A stretch of 64,000 bases of DNA, taken from positions 59,375 to 123,374 of the forward strand of contig NZ_BJUY01000004.1 in assembly GCF_007988865.1 (NCBI RefSeq), in the 5' to 3' direction. Source of the DNA: Alkalibacterium kapii. GTDB lineage: Bacteria > Bacillota > Bacilli > Lactobacillales > Carnobacteriaceae_A. This document shows positions 10,279 through 20,792 of this stretch, piece by piece. Position numbers and translations under genes: made by a program. The notes beneath the pieces were generated by a model, which saw only the letters and a program-made list of their open reading frames with translations, made no database searches and was not told where the DNA came from. Positions within the stretch are counted from its first letter, which is position 1. The number at the start of each line of letters is the position of its first letter.

Positions 10279-10883
10279 GTTCTCTCATCCTTTTGTAAAT
10301 GTGCAGCGATTGCTTCCCAGATTTCATTTCTTCCTTCCTTTGTGAAAGAGGAAAAAGTGAAAAATTTATCGTCAGGATCTATATCCAATGCTTTTCTTAT
10401 AATACTTTCGTGCTTGTTATACTTCGCTTTTTTAATTTTGTCAGACTTAGTCGCCACAATAAAAACCGGCACATCGAAATGCTTATAAAAATCGTACATC
10501 AAGCGATCATGTTCTGAGGGTTCATGCCTGAAATCGACAAGAAGGATGCCCAGCACCAACTCTTCTCTGGTCGAAAAGTAATCTTCCATCATACGCCCCC
10601 ATTTTTCCTGTTCAGCGTTAGAGGCTTTAGCGTAGCCATATCCTGGGACGTCTACAAAAAAGAGTTCATTTTCAATATTAAAAAAATTCAGAGTTCTTGT
10701 TTTTCCAGGTTTTCCTGAGGTCCGCGCAAGCTTTTTTCGGTTGACCATCGTATTTATAAAAGACGATTTTCCTACATTGGAACGACCTGCCAGTACGATT
10801 TCTGGTAGCCCCTCTTTGGGATATTGAGAAGGAGAAACTGCACTAATCGTTATATCAGCATAATTGATTTTATTGCTATTCAT
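10275..10883 (-). CDS. engB: Ribosome biogenesis GTPase EngB/YsxC
   Basis: A 202-residue TrmE-Era-EngA-EngB-type GTPase needed for late 50S assembly. It shows GRSNVGKSS (33-41), TLNFF in switch [10 protein letters not shown] and [10 protein letters not shown] start at 10883, eight nt after AAGGAG; the ATG two codons upstream is too close to that site. Bacillus has the order clpX-lon-engB-hemA; here engB still precedes a HemA-like gene, but clpX lies about 3 kb away beyond a two-gene plus-strand insertion. Confidence 0.96.
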   Translation of the reverse strand: MNSNKINYADITISAVSPSQYPKEGLPEIVLAGRSNVGKSSFINTMVNRKKLARTSGKPGKTRTLNFFNIENELFFVDVPGYGYAKASNAEQEKWGRMMEDYFSTREELVLGILLVDFRHEPSEHDRLMYDFYKHFDVPVFIVATKSDKIKKAKYNKHESIIRKALDIDPDDKFFTFSSFTKEGRNEIWEAIAAHLQKDERT

Positions 10884-11172
10884 CGTCATCTCTCCTTGAT
10901 TCTTTTAGTGAAGCACTAATAAGTATAACATATTTCTTGGCAACATAAAGATGAATATTAAATATTGGTTACAAATACATGTTTTGTTACAGTCTACTGT
11001 CATATTTATTAAAAATCCGCTGGTTCGATTGAATCACTATCTTAGATATACTTTTTGCATAAAATTCTCTTTGTGAATGTGCTTTACTATATGTTTTTTA
11101 ATTCTAATGATACAATATTTATAGGAGATTTTTCTTTCAATCTTATTTTTAAAAATTAAGGAGTGTTGAACA

Positions 11173-12066
11173 ATGAAAGAGAAACAAATGGAAAGAATGT
11201 CAAATGGTAAGGGATTTATTGCAGCTTTAGACCAAAGTGGAGGAAGCACCCCTAAAGCATTGGCTGCTTATGGCGTGGCGGAAGATACCTACTCATCTGA
11301 AGAGGAAATGTTCGATCGTGTCCATCAAATGAGAACACGAATCATTACAGCCCCTGCTTTTGATTCAGAACATATACTTGGAGCCATACTTTTTGAACAA
11401 ACGATGGATAGTAAAATCGAAGGCAAATACACAGCAGACTATTTATCAGAGGTTAAAGGAATTGCTCCTTTCCTGAAAATCGATAAAGGACTTGCTGACA
11501 GAGCTAAAGGTGTTCAGATGATGAAACCTAACCCTGGTTTAGAAAAAATGCTTGAGCGGGCAAATGAGAGAAATATATTTGGTACTAAAATGCGCTCAGT
11601 GATCCATGAAGCAAATGAAGAGGGTATCAAAGAAATCGTTCAGCAGCAATTCGAAGTGGCAAAGCAAATCACTGATGCGGGCTTAGTCCCTATTGTTGAA
11701 CCGGAAGTAAATATTCACAGTGATGATAAAGCAGAAGCTGAAAACATTCTAAAAAATGAAATAATGAAACATTTAGATAAACTTGCTGATGACGAAAAAG
11801 TCATGCTTAAGTTGACCCTGCCAGATCAATCCAACTTATATAAAGAATTGACAGAACATCCAAAAGTCGTTAGAGTTGTTGCTTTGTCCGGCGGTTACTC
11901 ACGAAAGGAAGCCAATGAAAAGCTTAGACATAATGACAATATTATTGCCAGTTTTTCAAGAGCTTTAGCGCAGGATCTTCGTTATGATCAGACTGATGAA
12001 GAATTCAATGAATCACTAAAAAAAGCAGTCGAAACAATATACGATGCCTCAGTTAACAAGAAATAA
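11173..12066 (+). CDS. fda: Class I fructose-bisphosphate aldolase
   Basis: A 297-residue Schiff-base aldolase of the staphylococcal Fda type, cleaving fructose 1,6-bisphosphate to the two triose phosphates. Characteristic segments are [16 protein letters not shown] (15-30), VPIVEPEVN (172-180) and VMLKLTLP, where Lys213 is the expected Schiff-base lysine, then ALSGGYSR. No metal is required by this class. AAGGAG precedes the ATG by 9 nt. Together with the next gene it forms a plus-strand island between clpX and engB. pfkA and pyk, elsewhere in the window, act in the same pathway. Confidence 0.95.
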   Translation: MKEKQMERMSNGKGFIAALDQSGGSTPKALAAYGVAEDTYSSEEEMFDRVHQMRTRIITAPAFDSEHILGAILFEQTMDSKIEGKYTADYLSEVKGIAPFLKIDKGLADRAKGVQMMKPNPGLEKMLERANERNIFGTKMRSVIHEANEEGIKEIVQQQFEVAKQITDAGLVPIVEPEVNIHSDDKAEAENILKNEIMKHLDKLADDEKVMLKLTLPDQSNLYKELTEHPKVVRVVALSGGYSRKEANEKLRHNDNIIASFSRALAQDLRYDQTDEEFNESLKKAVETIYDASVNKK

Positions 12067-12180
12067 AGAAAGTATTGTCTGTTTTGTCAAATAAAGAAAA
12101 ATCTCCGCTTTTAAACTGAAAATATTTTTACAGTTGTCACCTTTTATTTATTGATATCTAAAATGTTAGGAGAGGATACT

Positions 12181-13521
12181 TTGAACAACACATACGATGT
12201 GATAGTCATTGGTAGTGGCCCTGGCGGTAAGTCAGTCGCTTCGAGTCTCGCTTCAAAAAATAAAAAAGTAGCGGTCATCGAAAACGATTTATGGGGAGGG
12301 ACTTGTCCAAACAAAGGATGCGACCCGAAGAAAATGATGGTTTCTGCTGTTGAAGCTCAGTCCATGGCTCATCAGATGCAGGAAAAAGGCATCACAGCTA
12401 CGCCCTCCATTAATTGGGATGATTTAATGCGTTTTAAAAAGAGCTATACTGATTCTGTCCCTGAAAAAAGTCAGCAAAGCCTTGTATCGGCAGGAGCAGA
12501 TACCTTTTACGGAACTGCTGAATTCACAGATGAAAAGACTGTAAAAGTCAACGATGATACACTATCAGCTGAGCGCTTTATCATTGCTACAGGTGCTCAT
12601 CCCAATATCCTGGACATTGATGGAAAAGAACATTTTCTGACAAGTGATGACTTTTTATCTCTATCAGACATGCCTGAAACCATAACGTTTATTGGGGGTG
12701 GCTATATTGCATTTGAATTTGCAGCTATAGCTTCAGCTACCGGAGCAAAAGTCCATGTCATTCAGCATGATTCTGCCCCACTCAAACAATTTGATCAGGA
12801 ATTTGTAGAAGTGGTTATGGAACAGTTGAAGTCTAATGGTGTGAGTTTTCATTTAAATACGAATATCACCAAAATCAAGAAAGAATCTGACAGTTATTTA
12901 CTCACTGATGATGGCGACTTTTCTCTAAAAACAGATCTGGTCTTTGGCACGACAGGTCGCGCACCAAGCATCGATAAGTTGAATCTGGAAAAAGCCGGCG
13001 TTGACTATGATAAAAAAGGGATAAAAGTTGATGACTACCTTCAAACAAGTAACCCTTCTGTCTATGCATTAGGAGATGTTTTATCAAAAGAACAGCCTAA
13101 GCTTACCCCTGTTTCCAGCCTCGAAGCAGGATATCTCACAGATCAGTTTCTAAGTGGTAAACTAAACAAAATCAACTACCCAAGCATCCCCAGTATAGTC
13201 TTCACAAGTCCTAAGCTGGCTAAAGTGGGTGTATCAGTTGAGGAAGCTGAATCAGATAAAAACAACTACAAAATCAGAGAGCTGGATGCTACGGATTTTT
13301 TCACTTATCTTAGAAAAAATGAACCTGTATCCAAAGTGAAAGTAGTTATTGACGATGAAAAAAAACAGGTTGTCGGGGCGACTTGCATCAATAATGAAGC
13401 CGATGAATTGATAAACTATTTCAGTATCCTCATCAATAAAAAAGTGAAAATCGAAGACTTATCTGATATCGTATTCGCTTATCCATCAACTGCCAGTGAT
13501 TTATCTTATTTCTACAGGTAA
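12181..13521 (+). CDS. FAD-dependent pyridine nucleotide-disulfide oxidoreductase
   Basis: A 446-residue flavoprotein of the glutathione reductase/lipoamide dehydrogenase family: GSGPGG dinucleotide motif (11-16), redox-active disulfide Cys42/Cys47 in GTCPNKGC, second Rossmann motif GGGYIAFEFA, and ALGDV before the dimer interface. I start at TTG 12181, since GGAGAGG lies just upstream; an ATG 6 codons earlier overlaps that site. The C-terminal active-site motif, usually HPTxSE, reads YPSTASD, so the base-relay histidine is replaced by Tyr434. The electron acceptor cannot be assigned. It lies about 115 nt after fda. Confidence 0.88.
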   Translation: MNNTYDVIVIGSGPGGKSVASSLASKNKKVAVIENDLWGGTCPNKGCDPKKMMVSAVEAQSMAHQMQEKGITATPSINWDDLMRFKKSYTDSVPEKSQQSLVSAGADTFYGTAEFTDEKTVKVNDDTLSAERFIIATGAHPNILDIDGKEHFLTSDDFLSLSDMPETITFIGGGYIAFEFAAIASATGAKVHVIQHDSAPLKQFDQEFVEVVMEQLKSNGVSFHLNTNITKIKKESDSYLLTDDGDFSLKTDLVFGTTGRAPSIDKLNLEKAGVDYDKKGIKVDDYLQTSNPSVYALGDVLSKEQPKLTPVSSLEAGYLTDQFLSGKLNKINYPSIPSIVFTSPKLAKVGVSVEEAESDKNNYKIRELDATDFFTYLRKNEPVSKVKVVIDDEKKQVVGATCINNEADELINYFSILINKKVKIEDLSDIVFAYPSTASDLSYFYR

Positions 13522-13527
13522 TATATT

Positions 13528-13573
13528 TAAACCTTCCTGATCGATTGCAATGATTGGTTGGGAAGGGTTTTTG
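13528..13573 (+). terminator. Terminator after the FAD oxidoreductase
   Basis: AAACCTTCC pairs with GGAAGGGTTT (one bulge) around a loop of about 23 nt, running into TTTTTG. Confidence 0.7.
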
Positions 13574-13821
13574 TACTTAGTTCAATGGGTTTTAAAGAGT
13601 CAAAGCATTTTGACTCTTCCCTTATATAAACCTATGCCTTTGGTCGGTTCGTGGTTGTTCAAATATTAAAAAAACTTAAAGATGGTGGTGATGTTTGACC
13701 GAGTCAGTGATTTGCTTTATTTGAATGCTCTGAATCTAGTCCAGAATTTAACAATGCATTATTTTAGTTTGATGCGCATCCTATTTTAATTAAAACTAGC
13801 AGCTAACCTGTTTTCAATAGC

Positions 13822-13868
13822 AAAAAAACCGCGTTCCCGCGTAAGTAATAGCGGAATCGCAGCTTTTT
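13822..13868 (-). terminator. Terminator after clpX
   Basis: On the minus strand GCGATTCCGC pairs with GCGGGAACGC (one mismatch) and is followed by GG and seven Ts. It lies just beyond the clpX stop. Confidence 0.85.
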
Positions 13869-13885
13869 TTATAGTTTTATGCTGA

Positions 13886-15139
13886 TTAACTGACCATTTC
13901 ACCATTTTCATCATAAAACAGCGGGTTTTTATTGGTTTCAACAGTTTCTTCAGTTATACGAACTTTCTTGATTTCAGTACGACTTGGTACTTCAAACATG
14001 ATATCCATCATTAATGTCTCTATGATCGAACGCAAACCTCGTGCGCCCGTGTCGCGTTCAATTGCTTTTTTACCAATACTGCGCAAAGCATCTTCCTCAA
14101 ATTCCAAATCGACATCATCGATTTTGAGTAGTTTTTTGTACTGCTTTACAAGTGAGTTCTTAGGTTTGGTCAAAATTTCAACTAGATCATCTTCATTTAA
14201 TTTATCCAAAACAGCAGTGATCGGCAATCGGCCAATAAATTCAGGGATCAAGCCATATTTCAGTAAATCTTCCGGAATGATCTGCTGCATGATGCTGCCT
14301 TTGTCTTCCGTTTCTTTACGCTGGGTAGATGCTCCGAATCCAATAACTTTGTCGCCTAAACGGTTTTTCACGATTGTTTCGATTCCATCAAATGCTCCAC
14401 CTACAATAAACAGGATGTTGGTTGTATCGATTTGAACCAGTTCCTGGTGTGGATGCTTTCGTCCTCCTTGTGGGGGCACACTTGCTGTTGTTCCTTCAAG
14501 AATTTTGAGCAAGGCTTGCTGGACACCTTCACCACTGACGTCTCTTGTGATAGAAACGTTTTCTGATTTTCGAGCAATTTTATCGATCTCATCAACGTAA
14601 ATGATCCCTCGCTGAGCTCTTTCCACATCATAATCCGCTGACTGCAGTAATTTTAAAAGAATATTTTCGACATCTTCGCCGACATATCCTGCTTCAGTTA
14701 AATTAGTAGCGTCTGCTATAGCAAAAGGAACATTTAAAAGACGGGCCAATGTTTGCGCTAGATACGTTTTACCAGACCCTGTTGGACCGATCAGACATAT
14801 ATTACTTTTTTGAAGTTCAACATCATCGTCTTCTGCATCCACCATGCTGTTGATGCGCTTATAATGATTGTATACCGCTACAGATAACGTTCTCTTAGCA
14901 GATTCCTGACCAATAATATATTCATTTAAAATCTCTCTGATTTCAAATGGTTTAGGTACAGTCATATCATCATCAAAGGTTTGCCTACTGAATTCTTCAT
15001 CCATGATTTCCTGACAAAGATCTACACACTCATTGCATATATAGACACCAGGCCCAGCTACGATTTTTTTAACTTGACCCTGAGATTTCCCACAAAAAGA
15101 GCACGAAATGTTCCCATTTTGTCCTTCATCATCAAACAT
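13886..15139 (-). CDS. clpX: ClpX, ATPase subunit of the ClpXP protease
   Basis: A 417-residue AAA+ unfoldase that feeds tagged substrates to ClpP. It has the N-terminal zinc-binding domain with two CxxC pairs (CSFC and CNEC), Walker A GPTGSGKT, Walker B YVDEID, the pore loop GYVGED, and the ClpP-binding IGF loop in KVIGFG. The ATG at 15139 is used because the upstream GTG (15151) lies inside the AAGGGGTG ribosome-binding site. It follows tig, with a terminator between them, so it may have its own promoter. Confidence 0.97.
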   Translation of the reverse strand: MFDDEGQNGNISCSFCGKSQGQVKKIVAGPGVYICNECVDLCQEIMDEEFSRQTFDDDMTVPKPFEIREILNEYIIGQESAKRTLSVAVYNHYKRINSMVDAEDDDVELQKSNICLIGPTGSGKTYLAQTLARLLNVPFAIADATNLTEAGYVGEDVENILLKLLQSADYDVERAQRGIIYVDEIDKIARKSENVSITRDVSGEGVQQALLKILEGTTASVPPQGGRKHPHQELVQIDTTNILFIVGGAFDGIETIVKNRLGDKVIGFGASTQRKETEDKGSIMQQIIPEDLLKYGLIPEFIGRLPITAVLDKLNEDDLVEILTKPKNSLVKQYKKLLKIDDVDLEFEEDALRSIGKKAIERDTGARGLRSIIETLMMDIMFEVPSRTEIKKVRITEETVETNKNPLFYDENGEMVS

Positions 15140-15182
15140 ATATTCGGTCACCCCTTTACCAGTTTTTGTACACGTCGTTCTA

Positions 15183-15213
15183 AGAAAAACGGGAATGCTG
15201 CATCAGCATCCCC
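15183..15213 (-). terminator. Terminator between tig and clpX
   Basis: On the minus strand GGGGATGCTG and CAGCATTCCC form a 10-bp stem (one G-U) with loop ATG, followed by GTTTTTC. It should reduce read-through from tig into clpX. Confidence 0.88.
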
Positions 15214-15228
15214 AATCTCTATTTAAAA

Positions 15229-16539
15229 TTATTCAGAGTCAGAATCCTTTTCTGATTCCAAAGTTTCATTGGCAGTTGAAGTAATTAAATCAATTGCTTT
15301 TTTCAATGAAATATCTCTATTTAAAAGTTGCGGAGAAAGAACATTTTTTACTTGTTCAACGTCCATATTATATTGTTCAGCTAATTCCTGTATTTCTTTT
15401 TCTCTATCTTCCTCAGTTGCTTCAAGGTTTTCTTCTTCAACAATAGCTTCCAGCACCAAGTTTGTACGAACATTAAATTCAGCTTCGCCTTCAAACTGCT
15501 TATGCAGATCTGCTTCAGTGGAGCCTGTCATTTGGTAGTACATGTCTGCTGATATGCCTTGTTGTTTCAAGTTATTTAAGAACATCTCCATCTGACGGTG
15601 GACTTCTTCATGTGCCATTTCGTCAGGAATTTCTTCGATTTTAGCATTTTCTACAGCTTTTCTGATAGCTTCATCGTCTTTAGCATCATTTGCTGCTGCT
15701 TCTTTGTTTGCTTCAAGCTCTTTACGAACTTTTTCTTTTAATTCATCAACGGTTTCAACGTCTTCATCTAAATCTTTGACGAATTCATCATCGAGTTCTG
15801 GTAGTTCTTTGGATTTCACTTCATGCACTTTGACCTTGAAAGTTACATCCTCGCCAGCTAGATCTTCAGCCTGGTAGTCTTCAGGGAAAGTCAAGCTGAT
15901 TTCTTTTTCCTCGCCAGCTTTAACGCCCACCAGCTGCTCTTCAAATCCTGGAATGAAAGAATTAGATCCTAACTCAAGTGAATGGTTCTCATCTTTTCCA
16001 CCTTCAAATGCTTCATCACCTTTAAAGCCTTCATAGTCGATAACGACTGTGTCGCCTTCTTCAGCAGCTTCCTCTTTAAGTACAAGTTCTGCCATGTCTT
16101 GACGACGCTTTTCAATTCTTTCGTTAACTTCGTCTTCTTCTACTGTTCGGTCTTGTTTTGTTACATCTAAATCTTTGTACTGACCAAGTTCCACGTCAGG
16201 TTTCAAAGTTAATTCAGCAACTAATTCCCAATCCTGATTTTTCTCAATTGATTTAATATCGATATTTGGTTGAGCAACAGGCTCCACGTCCACTTCGCCG
16301 ATTGCTTTGGAATAAGCTTCAGGCAGTAAGTCGTTTAGTGTATCTTCGTATAAAGCCGCTTCACCATACATTTGGTTGAAAATGCGACGAGGTACTCGCC
16401 CTTTTCGGAATCCGGGAACATTTAAGTTTTTCTGTACTTTTTTAAATGTTTTATCTAATCCATTTTTTACTGTTTCTTGATCAATTGTAAACTCTAAGCG
16501 ACCAGTAGTTGCCCCAGTCTTTTCAAAACTTGTTTCCAT
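15229..16539 (-). CDS. tig: Trigger factor (ribosome-bound chaperone, PPIase)
   Basis: A 436-residue chaperone that binds L23 at the ribosomal exit tunnel. The ribosome-docking signature GFRKGRVPR is in the N-terminal domain (about 43-51), the FKBP-like prolyl isomerase domain follows (DTVVIDYEGFKGDEAFEGG), and the C-terminal helical arms are highly charged. GGAGG lies 9 nt before the ATG. tig upstream of clpX is the usual Firmicute order. Confidence 0.97.
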   Translation of the reverse strand: METSFEKTGATTGRLEFTIDQETVKNGLDKTFKKVQKNLNVPGFRKGRVPRRIFNQMYGEAALYEDTLNDLLPEAYSKAIGEVDVEPVAQPNIDIKSIEKNQDWELVAELTLKPDVELGQYKDLDVTKQDRTVEEDEVNERIEKRRQDMAELVLKEEAAEEGDTVVIDYEGFKGDEAFEGGKDENHSLELGSNSFIPGFEEQLVGVKAGEEKEISLTFPEDYQAEDLAGEDVTFKVKVHEVKSKELPELDDEFVKDLDEDVETVDELKEKVRKELEANKEAAANDAKDDEAIRKAVENAKIEEIPDEMAHEEVHRQMEMFLNNLKQQGISADMYYQMTGSTEADLHKQFEGEAEFNVRTNLVLEAIVEEENLEATEEDREKEIQELAEQYNMDVEQVKNVLSPQLLNRDISLKKAIDLITSTANETLESEKDSDSE

Positions 16540-16683
16540 TACTATTTACCTCCAACATTTATTTTGTTTTAAACGTTATAAATAGACGCAGCCAGTATTT
16601 CTTTCATCCAGCTGCAAACAATTTATTATATATATGAATCGAACATACTTACATATCATACAATATTTGAGGGCAAATGTAAA

Positions 16684-17649
16684 CTATTGTCCTTCAAAAC
16701 GCAGTAATTCTTCACGAATCTTTTTGATCCTTCTCGCAATATCCAAAAGTTTCGTATTCTCGTCATTGATTTGAGTTTCTTCCGTTAATTCCAGTGTTTG
16801 GATAATCGCTTCGATCCACAGTCTCTCCTCGCCGCAAACAATGCTGTCTTTTTCAAACGGATACAACATCAAGAGAAGTGTTTTCAGTTCGTTTTCAGCT
16901 AATTGATAAAGCGAAGGATTTTTTGAAAGAACAGCATCCAGTTCTTCAAATAATCGAGCGGCTGTCGGACTTTCTTCTATGGACAACGTATTTATTGGAT
17001 TTATATCCTTCGATTCTCCAAACCAAAGATACTTAATCTGTCTATCCATTCCTCTTTCTGTTAAAAGAGAAAAAAGCGTTGCACGATTAAATGGATGAAT
17101 ATACGGGTTGACAAGAAGCTGTTCAGCTAACTGGATTAGATGTGGATTAGTCAGTTTATAGATATCTTTCATCCTGGAAAACTGTTCGAGCGTATTGAGT
17201 GACGGCAGAGAGAAAAGGTTTCTCAGAAGCTTTTCTTCTTCTTTTTGTCTGTTTTTTTCCTGCAGCTCTTTGAGTTCATTTAATTGATCAGCTAGCCGTA
17301 TCCAGGACTCAGAGTATTTCGCCAATGTGTTTGTTAATTGTTCGTTGATATATTTCTCTGCCTTAAGTATCTGATTATTTTCTATTAAAACTTCAACATA
17401 GATAAGCAGCCTTTTTTCATCTGCTTCATAAAAGTCAGGTTTTGAGTCTGCCAAGAGCAGTGCCTCTTCATTATCTCCCACTTGTAATAAAGAAGAAACC
17501 AGTAAAATATTCAAACTGTCTTCTTTTTTAATACGATACGCTTTTTTCATATAATCGATGGCGGTCACGATATTACCTTTCTGTAAAGCGTTCATGACTT
17601 CTGCCATATATACAGTATAATTTTTTGGAAATTCTATTTGTTCTCCCAT
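16684..17649 (-). CDS. TPR-repeat protein of unknown function
   Basis: A 321-residue, almost wholly helical cytoplasmic protein without signal peptide or membrane segment. The N-terminal half has TPR-like repeats (for example NALQKGNIVTAIDYMKKAYR and VGDNEEALLLAD), then a lysine/glutamate-rich coiled coil (ELKELQEKNRQKEEEK). No catalytic motif is visible. Such TPR proteins are found next to tig in several Lactobacillales. The ATG at 17649 is preferred to the GTG at 17661, which abuts the AGAGG site. Confidence 0.7.
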   Translation of the reverse strand: MGEQIEFPKNYTVYMAEVMNALQKGNIVTAIDYMKKAYRIKKEDSLNILLVSSLLQVGDNEEALLLADSKPDFYEADEKRLLIYVEVLIENNQILKAEKYINEQLTNTLAKYSESWIRLADQLNELKELQEKNRQKEEEKLLRNLFSLPSLNTLEQFSRMKDIYKLTNPHLIQLAEQLLVNPYIHPFNRATLFSLLTERGMDRQIKYLWFGESKDINPINTLSIEESPTAARLFEELDAVLSKNPSLYQLAENELKTLLLMLYPFEKDSIVCGEERLWIEAIIQTLELTEETQINDENTKLLDIARRIKKIREELLRFEGQ

Positions 17650-17701
17650 TGCTTCTCTCACCTCTTCACTAGTTTATCACAAGTAGACCATGAATCAGTA
17701 T

Positions 17702-17736
17702 ATAAAAAAGCAATGGGATCATATTCACCCATTGCT
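17702..17736 (-). terminator. Terminator of the fatty-acid operon (after accA)
   Basis: AGCAATGGG and CCCATTGCT form a perfect 9-bp stem followed by TTTTTTATA on the minus strand. It begins at the accA stop codon and closes the fabT-accA transcript. Confidence 0.9.
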
Positions 17737-18518
17737 CAAAACTTTCTAAATCTCTGATAGCGTTTCTCTACTAATGTCTCTTTAGGCATTGCAGCTAAAT
17801 TGATCAGTTTATCATAAATATTTTTTTTCATTTGTTTCATTAAGAGCTGTTTTTCTATCCATTCGTCATTTTTCTTTTCAGTGATAACCCGTTCAACAAC
17901 ACCCAGTTCTTTTAAATCAATGGATGTTAAACGCATCAAATCCGCCGCTTCAGCTGATCGTTTGGCATCTTTCCAAAGGATCGAAGCAAAACCTTCAGGA
18001 GATAAGATAGAATAAATGGAATACTCCATCATCCAAACCTCATCTGCCAAGGCAAGAGCCAAAGCCCCTCCACTGCCGCCTTCTCCCATAATGATCGAAA
18101 GGACAGGGACTTTTAAATTGCTCATTTCAAACAAATTTTTTGCGATTGCTTCGCCTTGTCCGCGTTCCTCTGCCTCGACACCACAGTACGCTCCAGAAGT
18201 GTTGATGAAGTTCACGACGGGCCGATTGAATTTTTCAGCCTGCTTCATTAATCTTAAAGACTTACGGTATCCTTCTGGATGCGGCGAGCCAAAATTACGC
18301 TGGACACTTTCGTTTACATCTGTGCCTTTCTCATTTCCAATAACAGTGATTGGCATACCATTTATTTTACCTATTCCTCCAATGATTGCCTGATCATCTT
18401 TGTACAGTCTGTCTCCATGCAACTCAATAAATCCTTCAATCATTTCAGTGGTTATCTCTTTCATACTTAATCGATCTGTTTGACGTGCCTGCTTGACGAT
18501 CTCCATTGCATTACTCAT
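17736..18518 (-). CDS. accA: Acetyl-CoA carboxylase, carboxyltransferase alpha subunit
   Basis: A 260-residue alpha subunit of acetyl-CoA carboxyltransferase; with AccD it moves CO2 from biotin-BCCP to acetyl-CoA to give malonyl-CoA. It shows [35 protein letters not shown] and [12 protein letters not shown]. It lacks the long N-terminal helical extension of the Bacillus protein, as is usual in Lactobacillales. I start at MSNAMEIVK (18518), which has AAGGTGG upstream and overlaps the accD stop by 8 nt. Last gene of the fatty-acid operon. Confidence 0.95.
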   Translation of the reverse strand: MSNAMEIVKQARQTDRLSMKEITTEMIEGFIELHGDRLYKDDQAIIGGIGKINGMPITVIGNEKGTDVNESVQRNFGSPHPEGYRKSLRLMKQAEKFNRPVVNFINTSGAYCGVEAEERGQGEAIAKNLFEMSNLKVPVLSIIMGEGGSGGALALALADEVWMMEYSIYSILSPEGFASILWKDAKRSAEAADLMRLTSIDLKELGVVERVITEKKNDEWIEKQLLMKQMKKNIYDKLINLAAMPKETLVEKRYQRFRKF

Positions 18519-19380
18519 GTTGTCCACCTTCTTTTCCAATAGAACAGGAGTGCATATCTATGAGAGAGGCAATGACTGGTTTCAGCTTTTCTCTTTCGAC
18601 GATCTGGTCGATAAAGCCATTTTTCATAACTGTCTCAGCCAGCTGGAAATCATCAGGCAGTGAAGCCTTGATAGTCTGTTCGATCACCCTTTTACCTGCA
18701 AAGCCGACTAGGGCTCCTGGCTCAGCCAGAATAATATCGCCTTCCATAGCAAAACTTGCTGTCACACCGCCAGTCGTTGGATCTGTCAAAATGGTCAGAT
18801 AAAACAGTCCTTTGTCGGAGAAGCGTTTAATGGCTGAACTTGTCTTAGCCATCTGCATAAGTGAGAAAATTCCTTCCTGCATACGCGCTCCGCCTGAGGC
18901 TGTAAAAAGGACGACCGGCAGCTCTTTTTCAGCTGCTTTTTCAAATAGACGGGTGATTTTTTCTCCGACAGCCTGTCCCATACTGCCCATTATAAAATTA
19001 GAATCCATGATGCCTATAGCTGTATCATGCCCGCTTATACGCGCCTCCCCGGTCATGACTGCTTCTCTCAGGCCCGTTTTTATTTGTATTTTAGCTATTT
19101 TGTTTTCATAATCTGGAAAATCAAGTGGGTTTAGTGTTGTCACTTCCGTATCCCATTCTTTAAATGATTTAGGATCGACGGTTATCGTCAGTCTTTCTTG
19201 TGCGCTGATTCTAAACGTGTACTGACAATTTGGGCAACGTCTCGCTTTACCTAAAGCTTTCACATATATAGGCTTTTGGCAGTTGGGACATTTCTCAAAC
19301 ATACCGTCCGGTACTTGAGGTCCGTTTTGGCCTTGTGTTTTTTGCAGAGAGATATAAGGTCTTTTCTTGAATAACCTCAT
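18511..19380 (-). CDS. accD: Acetyl-CoA carboxylase, carboxyltransferase beta subunit
   Basis: A 289-residue beta subunit. A zinc ribbon with Cys31, Cys34, Cys49 and Cys52 leads into the crotonase-like domain with [28 protein letters not shown] and [11 protein letters not shown]. It works as an alpha2beta2 complex with AccA. The start overlaps the accC stop (ATGA) and the end overlaps the accA start, consistent with translational coupling and balanced synthesis. Confidence 0.96.
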   Translation of the reverse strand: MRLFKKRPYISLQKTQGQNGPQVPDGMFEKCPNCQKPIYVKALGKARRCPNCQYTFRISAQERLTITVDPKSFKEWDTEVTTLNPLDFPDYENKIAKIQIKTGLREAVMTGEARISGHDTAIGIMDSNFIMGSMGQAVGEKITRLFEKAAEKELPVVLFTASGGARMQEGIFSLMQMAKTSSAIKRFSDKGLFYLTILTDPTTGGVTASFAMEGDIILAEPGALVGFAGKRVIEQTIKASLPDDFQLAETVMKNGFIDQIVEREKLKPVIASLIDMHSCSIGKEGGQHE

Positions 19381-20753
19381 CCGTTAGCCTCCTTGTTTCC
19401 AAGCCAGCGTGGAATAATAATATTTTTAAGGGTGTCAGTTGTATAGTGACCGCTTTTAAAATCCTCATCGTGAAGTAGGTAGATATGAAAATCCAGGTTA
19501 GTCTGAATACCTTCTATGACCATTTCGTTTAAAGCCCGATCCATTTTACTGATTGCCTCAGCCCTTGAATTGCCGTGCGTAATCACTTTAGCGATCATAG
19601 CATCATAATAAGGAGGAATTACTGCACCGGCATACATTGCTGTATCCACACGCAGTCCTAATCCTCCAGACGGTATATTTAAAAATTCGATCGTCCCAGG
19701 AGAAGGCGCAAAATTAAATGACGGATTCTCAGCATTGATACGACACTCTATCGCATGTCCTGTTAAGGTCACGTCTGCTTGAGTAAGAGACAGAGGTTCG
19801 CCTGAAGCAATTTTGATTTGTTCTTTAACAATATCCACTGCTGTGATCATTTCAGTGATCGGGTGCTCCACTTGAATGCGTGTGTTCATTTCCATAAAAT
19901 AAAAATTTTCGTCAGTGTCTACAAGAAACTCAATGGTCCCCGCATTTTCGTAACCAACTGTTTTTGCAGCTGCTACTGCACTTTGACAAATACGCTGTCT
20001 CGTTTCTTCGGTCAATGACGGGCCTGGTGCTTCTTCTAAAATCTTCTGATGATTTCTCTGTAGAGAACAGTCTCGTTCACCTAAATGAATCACATTACCG
20101 TAATGATCACCTAAGATTTGCACCTCGATATGTTTAGCCGGCGCAATGATCCGTTCGACATACATACGGTCATCATCAAAAGCAGCTTTAGACTCTGATT
20201 GGGCCTGAAGGAAATTTGCTTCAAGTTCTGCTTCAGAATAAACCATGCGCATCCCTTTTCCTCCCCCGCCGGCAACTGCTTTTATAATAACCGGGAGACC
20301 GATCTCATCGACCATATCTTTGACCTCTTCAAACTCTGTAATCGATCGATCGCTTCCAGGAACAACAGGTACATTTGCTTTTTTCATCATATCTCTGGCA
20401 TTGGATTTATTTCCCATCTGATCGATCACTTCTTTTTTAGGACCGATAAAAGATACATTCACTTCTTCACACATTGCTGCAAATGTACTGTTTTCAGAAA
20501 GAAATCCAAAACCTGGATGAATAGCTTCAGCTCCAGTCAAAACAGCTGCACTTAGAATATTATGTATATTCAAGTAGGACTCATTTGCTTTAGAAGGTCC
20601 TATGCATACTGCTTCATCTGCCAGCTGCATGTGAAGCGCATCCTTATCCGCCGTTGAGTAGACAGCCACTGTTTTAATATTTAATTCCTGACAGGCTCGA
20701 ATGATCCGAACGGCAATTTCTCCTCTATTGGCTATAAGTATTTTCTTAAACAT
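19377..20753 (-). CDS. accC: Acetyl-CoA carboxylase, biotin carboxylase subunit
   Basis: A 458-residue ATP-grasp enzyme that carboxylates biotin on AccB. It opens [20 protein letters not shown], has the ATP lid [19 protein letters not shown], and the active-site [10 protein letters not shown]. The start at 20753 has AAGGAAGG 7 nt upstream; two earlier in-frame ATGs are badly placed. It lies between fabZ and accD. Confidence 0.97.
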   Translation of the reverse strand: MFKKILIANRGEIAVRIIRACQELNIKTVAVYSTADKDALHMQLADEAVCIGPSKANESYLNIHNILSAAVLTGAEAIHPGFGFLSENSTFAAMCEEVNVSFIGPKKEVIDQMGNKSNARDMMKKANVPVVPGSDRSITEFEEVKDMVDEIGLPVIIKAVAGGGGKGMRMVYSEAELEANFLQAQSESKAAFDDDRMYVERIIAPAKHIEVQILGDHYGNVIHLGERDCSLQRNHQKILEEAPGPSLTEETRQRICQSAVAAAKTVGYENAGTIEFLVDTDENFYFMEMNTRIQVEHPITEMITAVDIVKEQIKIASGEPLSLTQADVTLTGHAIECRINAENPSFNFAPSPGTIEFLNIPSGGLGLRVDTAMYAGAVIPPYYDAMIAKVITHGNSRAEAISKMDRALNEMVIEGIQTNLDFHIYLLHDEDFKSGHYTTDTLKNIIIPRWLGNKEANG

Positions 20754-20792
20754 GCACATACCTTCCTTAGTCATTTTTAACCAATATTTTTA

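Larger units (their letters stand above)
13522..13885. other. Intergenic region between the flavoprotein gene and clpX
   Basis: About 360 nt between convergent genes. It holds a terminator at each end and a perfect 10-bp hairpin at 13595-13618 (AAGAGTCAAA, loop GCAT, TTTGACTCTT). I see no ORF worth calling between them. Confidence 0.6.

Noticed and set aside
13932..14435. A 167-codon plus-strand ORF opposite clpX
   Set aside because: It is Ser/Ile-rich mirror text of clpX without recognisable domains; the minus strand encodes an intact AAA+ protein.
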